From Bacillus_AB infantis_B (GTDB lineage Bacteria; Bacillota; Bacilli; Bacillales; Cytobacillaceae), in assembly GCF_008180445.1 (NCBI RefSeq), contig NZ_VTER01000003.1:372001-436000 (forward strand): 64,000 nt of DNA. Direction: 5' to 3'. The notes beneath the pieces are model-generated. The model was given only the letters and a program-made list of their open reading frames with translations. It searched no databases and was not told where the DNA came from. Each line of letters begins with the position of its first letter. Positions within the stretch are counted from its first letter, which is position 1. Shown here in pieces: positions 27,367 to 34,412 of this stretch. The position numbers and the translations under genes were made by a program.

Positions 27367-27386
27367 TTAATCAAACGTTTGATTAA
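27367..27386. promoter_or_regulatory. Perfect 20-bp palindrome, TetR-type operator candidate
   Basis: TTAATCAAACGTTTGATTAA is a perfect inverted repeat with no loop. It lies in the 490-base spacer between csbA and uvrB, with no regulator gene nearby. Shape and length fit a TetR-family protein; RefZ is one candidate in a sporulating Bacillus, but I could not compare with its known motif. Confidence 0.5.
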
Positions 27387-27413
27387 ATGCTGGCCCGGCC
27401 CCTTAAAGCAGGA

Positions 27414-27446
27414 ATATTTCCCGCGAAATATGTCGGCGGGAAATAT
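27414..27446. repeat. Inverted repeat in csbA-uvrB spacer
   Basis: ATATTTCCCGC and GCGGGAAATAT are 11-base arms around an 11-base loop. It has no T-run, so it is not a typical terminator. The function is unknown. Confidence 0.5.
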
Positions 27447-27488
27447 AGATGTAGAAGACAGCTGAAAGCCTTGCTTGCCAAATAAAAT

Positions 27489-27522
27489 AACCTGCCCGAT
27501 TAAAACCAGGCAGGTTTTTATA
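27489..27522. terminator. Terminator after csbA, possibly bidirectional
   Basis: AACCTGCC and GGCAGGTT form the stem, with TTTTTA on the plus strand and ATTTTATTT on the minus strand. Confidence 0.75.
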
Positions 27523-27527
27523 AAATC

Positions 27528-27761
27528 TTAAGCTCGCTTCTTTGCTCTTTGTTTCATGATCTGTGCATACCAGAAACCGGCAGTCAAAGAAAAGGCATCA
27601 ACAACAATAAGCCCCCAGCTGTCTGTATAGCCCTTGTAGACGGAGGCGGCAATCAGGGCGACTGTCAGAATGAGCCCGATTACATGATTATACGTCACCC
27701 TCGTAAAGAACATGACAAGCAGTCCGGGCAGCAGCAGGGCTGAAAGATACTTTAGCGCCAC
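27528..27761 (-). CDS. csbA: Small membrane protein CsbA
   Basis: 77 residues, three hydrophobic segments (KYLSALLLPGLLVMFFTRVT, VIGLILTVALIAASVY and WGLIVVDAFSLTAGFWYAQ). It matches CsbA (DUF2198) in size, sequence character and place next to uvrBA. The start is GTG with AAGGTGT eight bases upstream. In B. subtilis csbA is sigma-B dependent; here I see a TTGAAA-17-TATGAA pair upstream but no clear sigma-B site. Function unknown. Confidence 0.88.
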   Translation of the reverse strand: MALKYLSALLLPGLLVMFFTRVTYNHVIGLILTVALIAASVYKGYTDSWGLIVVDAFSLTAGFWYAQIMKQRAKKRA

Positions 27762-27998
27762 TTTTTCACACCTTCTTTATGATAGATTCACTATGAATTG
27801 CGGACAAGTATAACATTAGAATAGCGGTTCATACTTTATGATACAAGCAATTTCAAAATTATGCCGCTGTATTTTTTAACTTAGGGCATTGTTTTCCATT
27901 CATCGGATTCTGTTTGCTGCAGATTATATGGCCGGAGCTTCGCTTAGAAAAAGGCTGTTTGCAAAATACTAACCATAATGAACGGAAAGGAGGTTTGC

Positions 27999-28280
27999 AT
28001 GATGTCCAGAAGAAGGAGGCGCCCTCTTGTACCAGAATCCCGTGAAGCTCTCGACACATTAAAGGCACGTGTCATGGCCGGCCAAGGCTATAAGGTCAGT
28101 GCGGAGGCGCCGGAGGAAGTAAAATATGAGGTGGCCAGGGAAAAGGATGTTCCGCTTCAGCCGGGATATAACGGCAGGCTGACATCCCGCGAGGCAGGTA
28201 AAGTCGGCGGCCCGATCGGCGGCAGCATGGTGAAAGAGTTAATCCGTATGGCCCAGGAAAGCCTCAATAAAAATCAATAG
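27999..28280 (+). CDS. Alpha/beta-type small acid-soluble spore protein with long insertion
   Basis: DNA-binding spore protein that coats and protects spore DNA. About 93 residues against the usual 60-70. It has both family parts: LVPESREALDTLKARVM near the N-terminus and LTSREAGKVGGPIGGSMVKE followed by LIRMAQ near the C-terminus. The middle (about residues 35-62, with EVKYEVAREKDVPLQPGYNG) is an insertion between the two helices. The N-terminus begins with five arginines. Two adjacent ATGs (27999, 28002) follow AAGGAGG. A weak sigma-G-like GTATA/CATACTT pair is at 27808-27836. A terminator follows. Confidence 0.85.
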   Translation: MMSRRRRRPLVPESREALDTLKARVMAGQGYKVSAEAPEEVKYEVAREKDVPLQPGYNGRLTSREAGKVGGPIGGSMVKELIRMAQESLNKNQ

Positions 28281-28292
28281 TATAATGGAAAA

Positions 28293-28319
28293 ATGGAGCC
28301 GCCATATTGGCAGCTCCAT
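28293..28319. terminator. Bidirectional terminator between SASP and M20 genes
   Basis: ATGGAGCCGCCA and TGGCAGCTCCAT form the stem, serving the convergent genes; CCTTTATTTTT follows on the plus strand. Confidence 0.75.
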
Positions 28320-28322
28320 CCT

Positions 28323-29534
28323 TTATTTTTGCGCTTCTTTGTTCCTTGTGAACTCTTCTTTAATGGAAGCAAGGAGTTCAGGTTCAGTGATAAGGCGGAA
28401 AGCAGTCTGTGCCAGTGCCTTTGCACCTGTGAGCAGGGCTTCATCGCCTTTTTTCGAGCGTGCAGCTTCACGGAAAGGTACTGTATGGGCAACAAGGTCA
28501 TCGCTGCCGATTTTGATATAAGGGTGGATCGTAGGTACCTGCTGGCTGATGTTGCCTGCATCTGTCGAACCGATTCCATCCCTGCCTGAGATATCGACCT
28601 CTTCGCCCAGTTCCTCGATGACTTCACGGAATGCTTCATCATACGTTCTATTTAATAGAAGATTATCGACTTCATTCTGGAATGCAATCACATTCAATTC
28701 AGCACCAGTTGCCAGGGCGGCACCTTCTGCCACCTTCTTCACTTTTTCTGTAACCTCATTTAAATAGGTTCTTGTCGCTGCCCGGATGAAGAAACGCGCT
28801 TTTGCATATTCCGGGATAATATTTGGTGCATCGCCTCCGTGAGTGATAATGCCGTGGATCCGGACATCATCCTTCAGCTGCTGGCGCAGGGCATTGATTC
28901 CAGTGAAAAGCTGGATGACCGCATCAAGTGCATTGATGCCTTCGTGCGGTGAAGCCGCGGCATGGGCAGGCTTGCCGATATACTCAAAGTCCAATGGATC
29001 CACTGCCAGGGAGGAGCTTGTCAGTGCCGTCTTGCTTGAAGGATGGATCATAAGCGCCGCATCAATTCCCTCAGTCAGGCCGTGCTTTACGAAGCTGCCC
29101 TTTGCACTGCCGTTCGGACCGCCTTCCTCTGCAGGTGTTCCGAATACGACGACCTCTCCGCCTGTTTCTTCAATCACCTTGCTTAAAGCAATCGCCGCCG
29201 CTGTACTTGTTGTGCCGATAATATTATGGCCGCAGGCATGGCCGATTCCCGGCAGTGCGTCATATTCGGCAAGGAAAGCGATGGAAGGTCCCGGCTTGGA
29301 AGACTTTTTCCTTGCAGCAAAGGCTGTCTCATGGCCGGCAACTGCGCGTTCGACCTCAAAGCCCTCTTTTTCAAGAATTCCCGAGAGCAATCCGGATGCA
29401 AAAAATTCCTCGTTGCCGATTTCCGGCTTGTCATGGATCTGATGACTTGTTGAAAGGTAAAGCTCCCTTCCAGCCTCCACACTTTGATTGATTCTTTCCT
29501 TCAATTCAATTACAGATTTAGCAGGTGCTGACAT
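28323..29534 (-). CDS. M20-family amidohydrolase in S-box operon
   Basis: Zinc amidohydrolase of the M20D type (aminoacylase / aminobenzoyl-glutamate-hydrolase-like), 403 residues, cytoplasmic. Metal-binding parts are FLAEYDALPGIGHACGHNII and the catalytic TPAEEGGPNGSAK, with a dimerisation domain at about 185-305 (GKPAHAAASPHEGINALDAV). It is the last gene of metN-metP-metQ-M20 behind two S-boxes. This suggests it releases methionine or cysteine from an imported acylated or peptide form, an inference from context. Other M20 substrates are possible. Confidence 0.88.
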   Translation of the reverse strand: MSAPAKSVIELKERINQSVEAGRELYLSTSHQIHDKPEIGNEEFFASGLLSGILEKEGFEVERAVAGHETAFAARKKSSKPGPSIAFLAEYDALPGIGHACGHNIIGTTSTAAAIALSKVIEETGGEVVVFGTPAEEGGPNGSAKGSFVKHGLTEGIDAALMIHPSSKTALTSSSLAVDPLDFEYIGKPAHAAASPHEGINALDAVIQLFTGINALRQQLKDDVRIHGIITHGGDAPNIIPEYAKARFFIRAATRTYLNEVTEKVKKVAEGAALATGAELNVIAFQNEVDNLLLNRTYDEAFREVIEELGEEVDISGRDGIGSTDAGNISQQVPTIHPYIKIGSDDLVAHTVPFREAARSKKGDEALLTGAKALAQTAFRLITEPELLASIKEEFTRNKEAQK

Positions 29535-29572
29535 AATGATCTCCTCCTATTTGCGGTGCCAGGCACCGGTTT

Positions 29573-30403
29573 TTATTCTCCGATTTCACTAAGCGGGACG
29601 AATGTCGGGATTGTGCTGCCTTTGTATTCTTTTTCAATGAATTCAGCTACATCGTCTTCCTGATACAGCTCTCCAAGACGCTTCAGTGTTTCATTGTCTT
29701 TGTCTTCTGTTCTGGCGGCAATGATGTTGATATATGGTGTTGCTGTTGCACTTTCATGGAAGATGGAGTCTTCAACAGGGTTGAAGCCAGCATCAACAGC
29801 GATTCCATTATTGATGATGGAGGCCGCTACATCCGGCAGGACGCGCGGAGTCTGGCCCGCCACTACAGGAACGATTTCCAGGTTTTTTGGGTTTTCGACG
29901 ATCTTTTCAATGCTGCCATTTCCGTCAAAGTCTTCAGGCAAAGTGATCAGGCCGGCTTCCTGCAGAAGCAGGAATGATCTTCCCATATTGGTTGCTTCGT
30001 TCGGCACGGCAATCTTTCCGCCTTCCGGGATATCTTTTACATCTTTATATTTTTCAGAGTAGATTCCCATTGGTGCAATGACTGTTGTCGCGATTGGTGA
30101 AAGATCCAGATCATGCTCCTTTTTAAAAGCATTGAAGTAAGAAATGGTCTGGAAGGCATTGGCATCAAGCTCTCCCTCTGCAAGGGCAATGTTTGGCTGG
30201 ACATAATCAGAGAAGCGGACGATTTCCACTTTGATTCCTTCTTTTTCAGCCTTCTTGGCTACGAAGTCCCAAATGCGGTTGTCTGACCCGCTGACCCCGA
30301 TTTTCACTTCTTTTTCTTTTTCCTTGCCGCTTGTTGATGATGAGCAGGCTGCACTGAAAACCGCCAGTGCAAGGATGATTGCTGTTAATATTAGTTTTTT
30401 CAT
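29573..30403 (-). CDS. metQ: Methionine ABC transporter substrate-binding lipoprotein
   Basis: NlpA/MetQ-family lipoprotein, 276 residues. The signal peptide MKKLILTAIILALAVFSAAC ends at lipidated Cys20. The mature part has the family segments VKIGVSGSDNRIWDFVAKKA, ALAEGELDANAFQTISYFNA and KIAVPNEATNMGRSFLLLQ. It captures D/L-methionine outside the membrane for MetNP and is a client of Lgt. Confidence 0.95.
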   Translation of the reverse strand: MKKLILTAIILALAVFSAACSSSTSGKEKEKEVKIGVSGSDNRIWDFVAKKAEKEGIKVEIVRFSDYVQPNIALAEGELDANAFQTISYFNAFKKEHDLDLSPIATTVIAPMGIYSEKYKDVKDIPEGGKIAVPNEATNMGRSFLLLQEAGLITLPEDFDGNGSIEKIVENPKNLEIVPVVAGQTPRVLPDVAASIINNGIAVDAGFNPVEDSIFHESATATPYINIIAARTEDKDNETLKRLGELYQEDDVAEFIEKEYKGSTIPTFVPLSEIGE

Positions 30404-30418
30404 GGATGATTCCTCCTG

Positions 30419-31069
30419 TTATCGTCTTCTGATTTTTTTGGATAAAATATTGCCGAAGCTTTGCAGCCCCTGGACCATAATGACCAGGATAGCGACTGTT
30501 ATGATCATGACCGTTGTATCAAAGCGCTGATAGCCGTAGGTAATGGCCAAATCGCCAAGCCCGCCTCCTCCGACAGCTCCTGCCATGGCGGATGCTCCGA
30601 CAAGTCCGACGGTTGCAATGGTCAATGCCAGAACAAGCGAGCTGAGCGCTTCCGGTACAAGAAACTTAAAGATGATCTGTGCCGGTGTCGCCCCCATCGC
30701 TTCCGCTGCCTCGAGGACACCGGGATCAACCTCCAGGAGCGAGTTCTCGATCAATCTTGCAATATATGGGCCGGCATAGAATACGAGCGGTACCACAGCA
30801 GCGGCCGTTCCGATTGAGGTGCCTACTAAAAACCGCGTCACAGGAATGATTGCTACCATCAGGATGATGAATGGAACAGAGCGGAATATGTTGATGATTC
30901 CATTCAGCACGTTAAAAACGGGCAGATTCTCCAGCAGATGGCCTTTTCTCGTAATTACCAGCAGGATTCCCAGCGGCAATCCAAGGATGGTGGAAAAAAG
31001 AAGCGAGAAGGCCACCATTTGAATGGTTTCGATGAGTGCTTCTATGATTTGCGTGTGATCAACTAGCAT
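30419..31069 (-). CDS. metP: Methionine ABC transporter permease
   Basis: Permease subunit (MetI/MetP) of the D/L-methionine importer, 216 residues with five hydrophobic segments. The EAA loop EAAEAMGATPAQIIFKFLVP docks on MetN. It overlaps the metN end by 11 bases and is followed by metQ after 15 bases. Confidence 0.95.
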   Translation of the reverse strand: MLVDHTQIIEALIETIQMVAFSLLFSTILGLPLGILLVITRKGHLLENLPVFNVLNGIINIFRSVPFIILMVAIIPVTRFLVGTSIGTAAAVVPLVFYAGPYIARLIENSLLEVDPGVLEAAEAMGATPAQIIFKFLVPEALSSLVLALTIATVGLVGASAMAGAVGGGGLGDLAITYGYQRFDTTVMIITVAILVIMVQGLQSFGNILSKKIRRR

Positions 31070-32090
31070 GTGTTTTCACTTCCTTGATTGAGACTTTTTC
31101 CTGATGAATGTACATAAGGGCGCGCTGCACTTCCTGGTCGGTTCCCTGGAATTCGACCACAAGGTTCCCAAACGGGATGCCCTGCAGCTCGGTTATATTC
31201 CCGAACAGCACATTTATATCTATATCGAACTTCTTGGCAAGCCTGGAGAGCAGCGGCTGCCCCGCTGACTGGCCGACGAAATTGATCCGGAAGATCCTTT
31301 CCCTGCCATTGTTGTTCTCAACAAGCTGCTTTACAGAATCAGGGATCGAATCATTCATGACAGAGCTGACAAAGTTCTGGGCAGTCTGTGTTTTCGGCGC
31401 CGAGAATACATCGAACACTGATCCTTCCTCAATGATCTTCCCAGCCTCGATCACCGCCACCCTGTCGCAGATTTCCCTGATGACCGTCATTTCATGGGTG
31501 ATGATCAGGATGGTGATATTGTATTCCGCGTTTATTTTTTTCAAGAGCTGCAGGATGCTGCTTGTTGTCTGCGGGTCAAGGGCCGATGTTGCTTCATCGC
31601 ACAGCAGGATTGAAGGCTGTGTGGCAAGCGCCCTGGCAATCCCGACTCTTTGCTTTTGTCCGCCTGAAAGCTGATCCGGATATTTATCCGCTTTATCAGC
31701 AAGGCCGACAAACTCAAGCAGCTCAGCCACCCGTTTGCGAATCTGCTCTTTCGGCAGCTTTGCCAGGGTGAGCGGCATGGCTACATTGGCAAACACCGTC
31801 TTTGAGTTCAGCAGATTGAAATGCTGGAATACCATCCCGATATTACGTTTAACTTCTCTCACCTCTTTTGCTGAAAGAGAGGTAAGGTCATGCCCATCGA
31901 CGATCACCTTGCCTGAGGTCGGCCTTTCGAGCAGATTCACACAGCGGATCAGCGAGCTTTTCCCCGCACCGCTGAAGCCGATGACACCAAATATCTCTCC
32001 TCTATCGATTGCTAGATCAATCCCATTGAGAGCGGCAACCTGCTGCCCACCGCTTTCATACACCTTTCTGAGATCCTGAAATTCTATCAT
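31059..32090 (-). CDS. metN: Methionine ABC transporter ATP-binding protein
   Basis: ATPase of the methionine importer, 343 residues. Walker A is GFSGAGKSSLIRCVN, the signature LSGGQKQRVGIARALA, and Walker B ILLCDEATSALDPQTT. The C-terminal ~100 residues are the NIL regulatory domain (INFVGQSAGQPLLSRLAKKF), which binds methionine in MetN homologues. First gene of the operon, with GGAGGG before the ATG and two S-box riboswitches upstream. Confidence 0.96.
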   Translation of the reverse strand: MIEFQDLRKVYESGGQQVAALNGIDLAIDRGEIFGVIGFSGAGKSSLIRCVNLLERPTSGKVIVDGHDLTSLSAKEVREVKRNIGMVFQHFNLLNSKTVFANVAMPLTLAKLPKEQIRKRVAELLEFVGLADKADKYPDQLSGGQKQRVGIARALATQPSILLCDEATSALDPQTTSSILQLLKKINAEYNITILIITHEMTVIREICDRVAVIEAGKIIEEGSVFDVFSAPKTQTAQNFVSSVMNDSIPDSVKQLVENNNGRERIFRINFVGQSAGQPLLSRLAKKFDIDINVLFGNITELQGIPFGNLVVEFQGTDQEVQRALMYIHQEKVSIKEVKTHAS

Positions 32091-32114
32091 TTTGCTTCAC
32101 CCTCCATATCAAAT

Positions 32115-32269
32115 AAAAAACCCTCTCCTGAGAACAGAAGAGGGCATGCATCATCAGCATTGGCTCTTCTTATCTCCCAGGCTCACACCTGCTGGAATTG
32201 GCACAGTACTCATAAGAGTCCGCTGCCGAGGCTTCATAGGGCCAGTCCCTCTGCCTCTCTGGATAAGAA
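32115..32269 (-). ncRNA. S-box (SAM-I) riboswitch proximal to metN
   Basis: The aptamer is at 32166-32269. On the minus strand it has TTCTTATCCAGAGAGG, then GAGGGACTGGCCC, CGGCAGC and GTGCCAATTCCAGCAGG, closing with AGATAAGAAGAG, the classic S-box order. An intrinsic terminator follows at 32115-32145 (CCCTCT / AGAGGG then TTTTTT). SAM binding should terminate transcription before metN. Confidence 0.95.
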
Positions 32270-32341
32270 ATTATAGTTTTCCTATATAATTAATTGGTTT
32301 TAATACAATAGCTATGCAGCACCCCGCACTTTTATTCCGGA

Positions 32342-32498
32342 AAACAAGAAAGCCCTCTTCAAAAAGAAGAGGGCAGAATAATAGGCGTTCGTCCTCTTCT
32401 TATCTTTCAGGCAATCTGCCTGCTGGAATTGGCACGGTTCATCAGTCCGCTGCCGAGGTGTCATAGGGCCAGTCCCTCTACCTCTCTGGATAAGAAGC
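32342..32498 (-). ncRNA. S-box (SAM-I) riboswitch, distal copy
   Basis: A second complete S-box. The aptamer at 32394-32498 has the same conserved blocks (TTATCCAGAGAGG, GAGGGACTGGCCC, GTGCCAATTCCAGCAGG, GATAAGAAGAGG). Its own terminator is at 32342-32375 (CCCTCTTC / GAAGAGGG then CTTTCTTGTTTT). The P3 arm differs from the proximal copy. Confidence 0.94.
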
Positions 32499-32535
32499 TA
32501 TCGTATTAAGTTTGTTTGCTTGATTAATTGTTTTT

Positions 32536-32564
32536 ACTTTACACGCGTTTCAAAGTTCTGTCAA
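32536..32564 (-). promoter_or_regulatory. Promoter of the metNPQ-M20 operon
   Basis: On the minus strand TTGACA (32559-32564) and TAAAGT (32536-32541) are 17 bases apart, about 40 bases ahead of the distal S-box. A weaker TTGTAT/TATAGG pair between the two S-boxes could start a shorter transcript. Confidence 0.85.
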
Positions 32565-32772
32565 ACCCTTTTTAAAATTTTTCGGATAAAAAGTTTTATC
32601 CACAATTTTTGAAAACCCTTACTTATTTTTGGGAAGTTTTGAAAAAATAAAACTCCATCTGCTGTGGATAAAGGAGGTTTTCCACATTTTTTCCTTCCTT
32701 TATCAACATTCTCCCCAGGCTTCATACAAGAAGAGGGAGTTTACTCCTATATTTCTGCCCGCTTGTCTATTG

Positions 32773-32778
32773 TATAAT
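32773..32778 (+). promoter_or_regulatory. -10 element of the histidine kinase gene
   Basis: A consensus TATAAT about 40 bases before the chosen start, without a good -35. It rules out translation starts upstream of about 32785. Confidence 0.45.
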
Positions 32779-32818
32779 AGTGGAAAAGAGCAAATTGAAC
32801 TGCATTCCGGGAGGGAGA

Positions 32819-34246
32819 ATGGTTTTGATTGCAACAAACAGAGACTATCAATCTGAATTATTTGTGGACAAAGTTGAAGCAAAGAATCTCGAGCTGGCTC
32901 TGAAGCATTCGGCAGACCTGATTTCAAGGCATACAAAAGAAGGCATCTTTTTATATGTTTCCCCATCCTGCAGCACCCTTTTGGGCTATTCACAAGAAGA
33001 ATTGTACAAGGACTGCATCCTGGCCTACTGCCACCCCCAAGATAAAGAAATCCTCAAAAAAGAATTCCGCGGGCTATCCCCGGGCAGCAGCTCACGCATT
33101 TCATTCCGCTTCCGCCGCAAGGAAGGCGACTATATCTGGCTGGAGACGAGCATCAGCACACTCGGCGACGGCCAGGAAGCCATGTGCATTTCAAGGGATA
33201 TGACCGAGCGCGTCAATATGGAAGAAGAAAACATGGAAACCCAGGAAAAGTACCGTTTCCTTGTCGAATACAGCAGGGATACCATTGGCATGACAACCGA
33301 GAAAGGCATATGGACCTACATGAATGATGAAGGCAAGAAGGTGTTCGGCTTCACTTCAAGCAAGGAAATCATAGGCGCTTCTTTGTATGACTATGTATCA
33401 CCTTCTGATCATGGCTATCTGAAGGATTTTTACCAGGCGAACCAGGCGGTCTCTTTTGAATTAAATATCATCAGGAGCGACGGGAACACCCGGAAGGCCG
33501 CCATCCAGCTGATACCCACCGTTTTTAAGAACCGGAAGCTTTTCCAGATCATCATCAAAGACGTCACCGGCCAGAAGAAGACCGAAGAAAAGCTTCATAA
33601 TGCAGAAAAGCTCTCTGTCGTCGGGCAGCTTGCCGCAGGAATCGCCCATGAAATCAGAAATCCCCTTACCGCCATCAAAGGCTTTACCCAGCTTCTCACT
33701 GAGCGGAAAACAGAAAAATATGGGGATGTAATCCTTTCCGAGCTCGAACGGATCGAAGAAATCGTCAATGACCTCCTTGTCCTCGCCAAGCCTGTCGTAA
33801 CAGAGGCTCAGGAAACCAATCTGGTGAATATAGTCAAAAGCGTCGTCACCCTTTTAAACACACAGGCGCTTATCTATAACATCATGATAGATGTAAAATA
33901 CTCCCTGGCTGAAATCAGCGTCCGCTGTGAAATCGATAAAATCAAGCAGGTGCTTATCAATGTGATCAAGAATTCAATTGAAGCCATGCCCCATGGCGGA
34001 AAAATCAGCATTGAAGTCAGGCAGGATAACACCTTTGCGATGATCAGCGTGAAGGATGAAGGGATCGGCATTCCCGAGGAAAGGCTGCCGAAGCTCGGTG
34101 AACCGTTCTACAGCACGAAGGAAAAGGGGACAGGCCTTGGGCTCATGATCTGCAACCGGATCATTAAGAGCCACGGCGGGAACATATATATAACAAGCAA
34201 AGAAAATGAGGGGACCATCGTTAAATTGCTGATTCCTGTGGTCTGA
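32819..34246 (+). CDS. Orphan PAS-PAS sensor histidine kinase (sporulation-kinase type)
   Basis: Soluble kinase of about 475 residues with no membrane segment. Two PAS domains (about 20-130 and 142-265) precede a HisKA domain with the phospho-acceptor His277 in GQLAAGIAHEIRNPLTAIKG, and a HATPase with the N-box INVIKNSIEAMP and G-boxes DEGIGIPEE and GTGLGLMICN. The H-box closely resembles the KinA-KinE kinases of the Spo0A phosphorelay. No response regulator gene is adjacent. Start at the ATG 32819 after GGGAGGG, just downstream of a TATAAT. Signal unknown. Confidence 0.88.
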   Translation: MVLIATNRDYQSELFVDKVEAKNLELALKHSADLISRHTKEGIFLYVSPSCSTLLGYSQEELYKDCILAYCHPQDKEILKKEFRGLSPGSSSRISFRFRRKEGDYIWLETSISTLGDGQEAMCISRDMTERVNMEEENMETQEKYRFLVEYSRDTIGMTTEKGIWTYMNDEGKKVFGFTSSKEIIGASLYDYVSPSDHGYLKDFYQANQAVSFELNIIRSDGNTRKAAIQLIPTVFKNRKLFQIIIKDVTGQKKTEEKLHNAEKLSVVGQLAAGIAHEIRNPLTAIKGFTQLLTERKTEKYGDVILSELERIEEIVNDLLVLAKPVVTEAQETNLVNIVKSVVTLLNTQALIYNIMIDVKYSLAEISVRCEIDKIKQVLINVIKNSIEAMPHGGKISIEVRQDNTFAMISVKDEGIGIPEERLPKLGEPFYSTKEKGTGLGLMICNRIIKSHGGNIYITSKENEGTIVKLLIPVV

Positions 34247-34253
34247 TTGAAGC

Positions 34254-34280
34254 CTCCGGCGTTCCTGCCGGAGCTTTTTT
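34254..34280 (+). terminator. Terminator of the histidine kinase gene
   Basis: CTCCGGC and GCCGGAG form the stem, followed by CTTTTTTG. Confidence 0.85.
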
Positions 34281-34346
34281 GCATCCTGCTCCATCTTCCC
34301 GCTGCAGGCCTTCTTGAAAACAATTGTACTTCTGTCTAAACAATAG

Positions 34347-34373
34347 TAAAAACTTCCCCCATATTGCCGATAT
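34347..34373 (+). promoter_or_regulatory. Sigma-D (motility) promoter of the globin-coupled receptor
   Basis: TAAA (34347-34350), 15 bases, then GCCGATAT (34366-34373): an exact match to the Bacillus sigma-D consensus and spacing. Confidence 0.92.
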
Positions 34374-34412
34374 AAAGCAGGATAATAGATATAGAAAATG
34401 GGAGTGTTTCAA

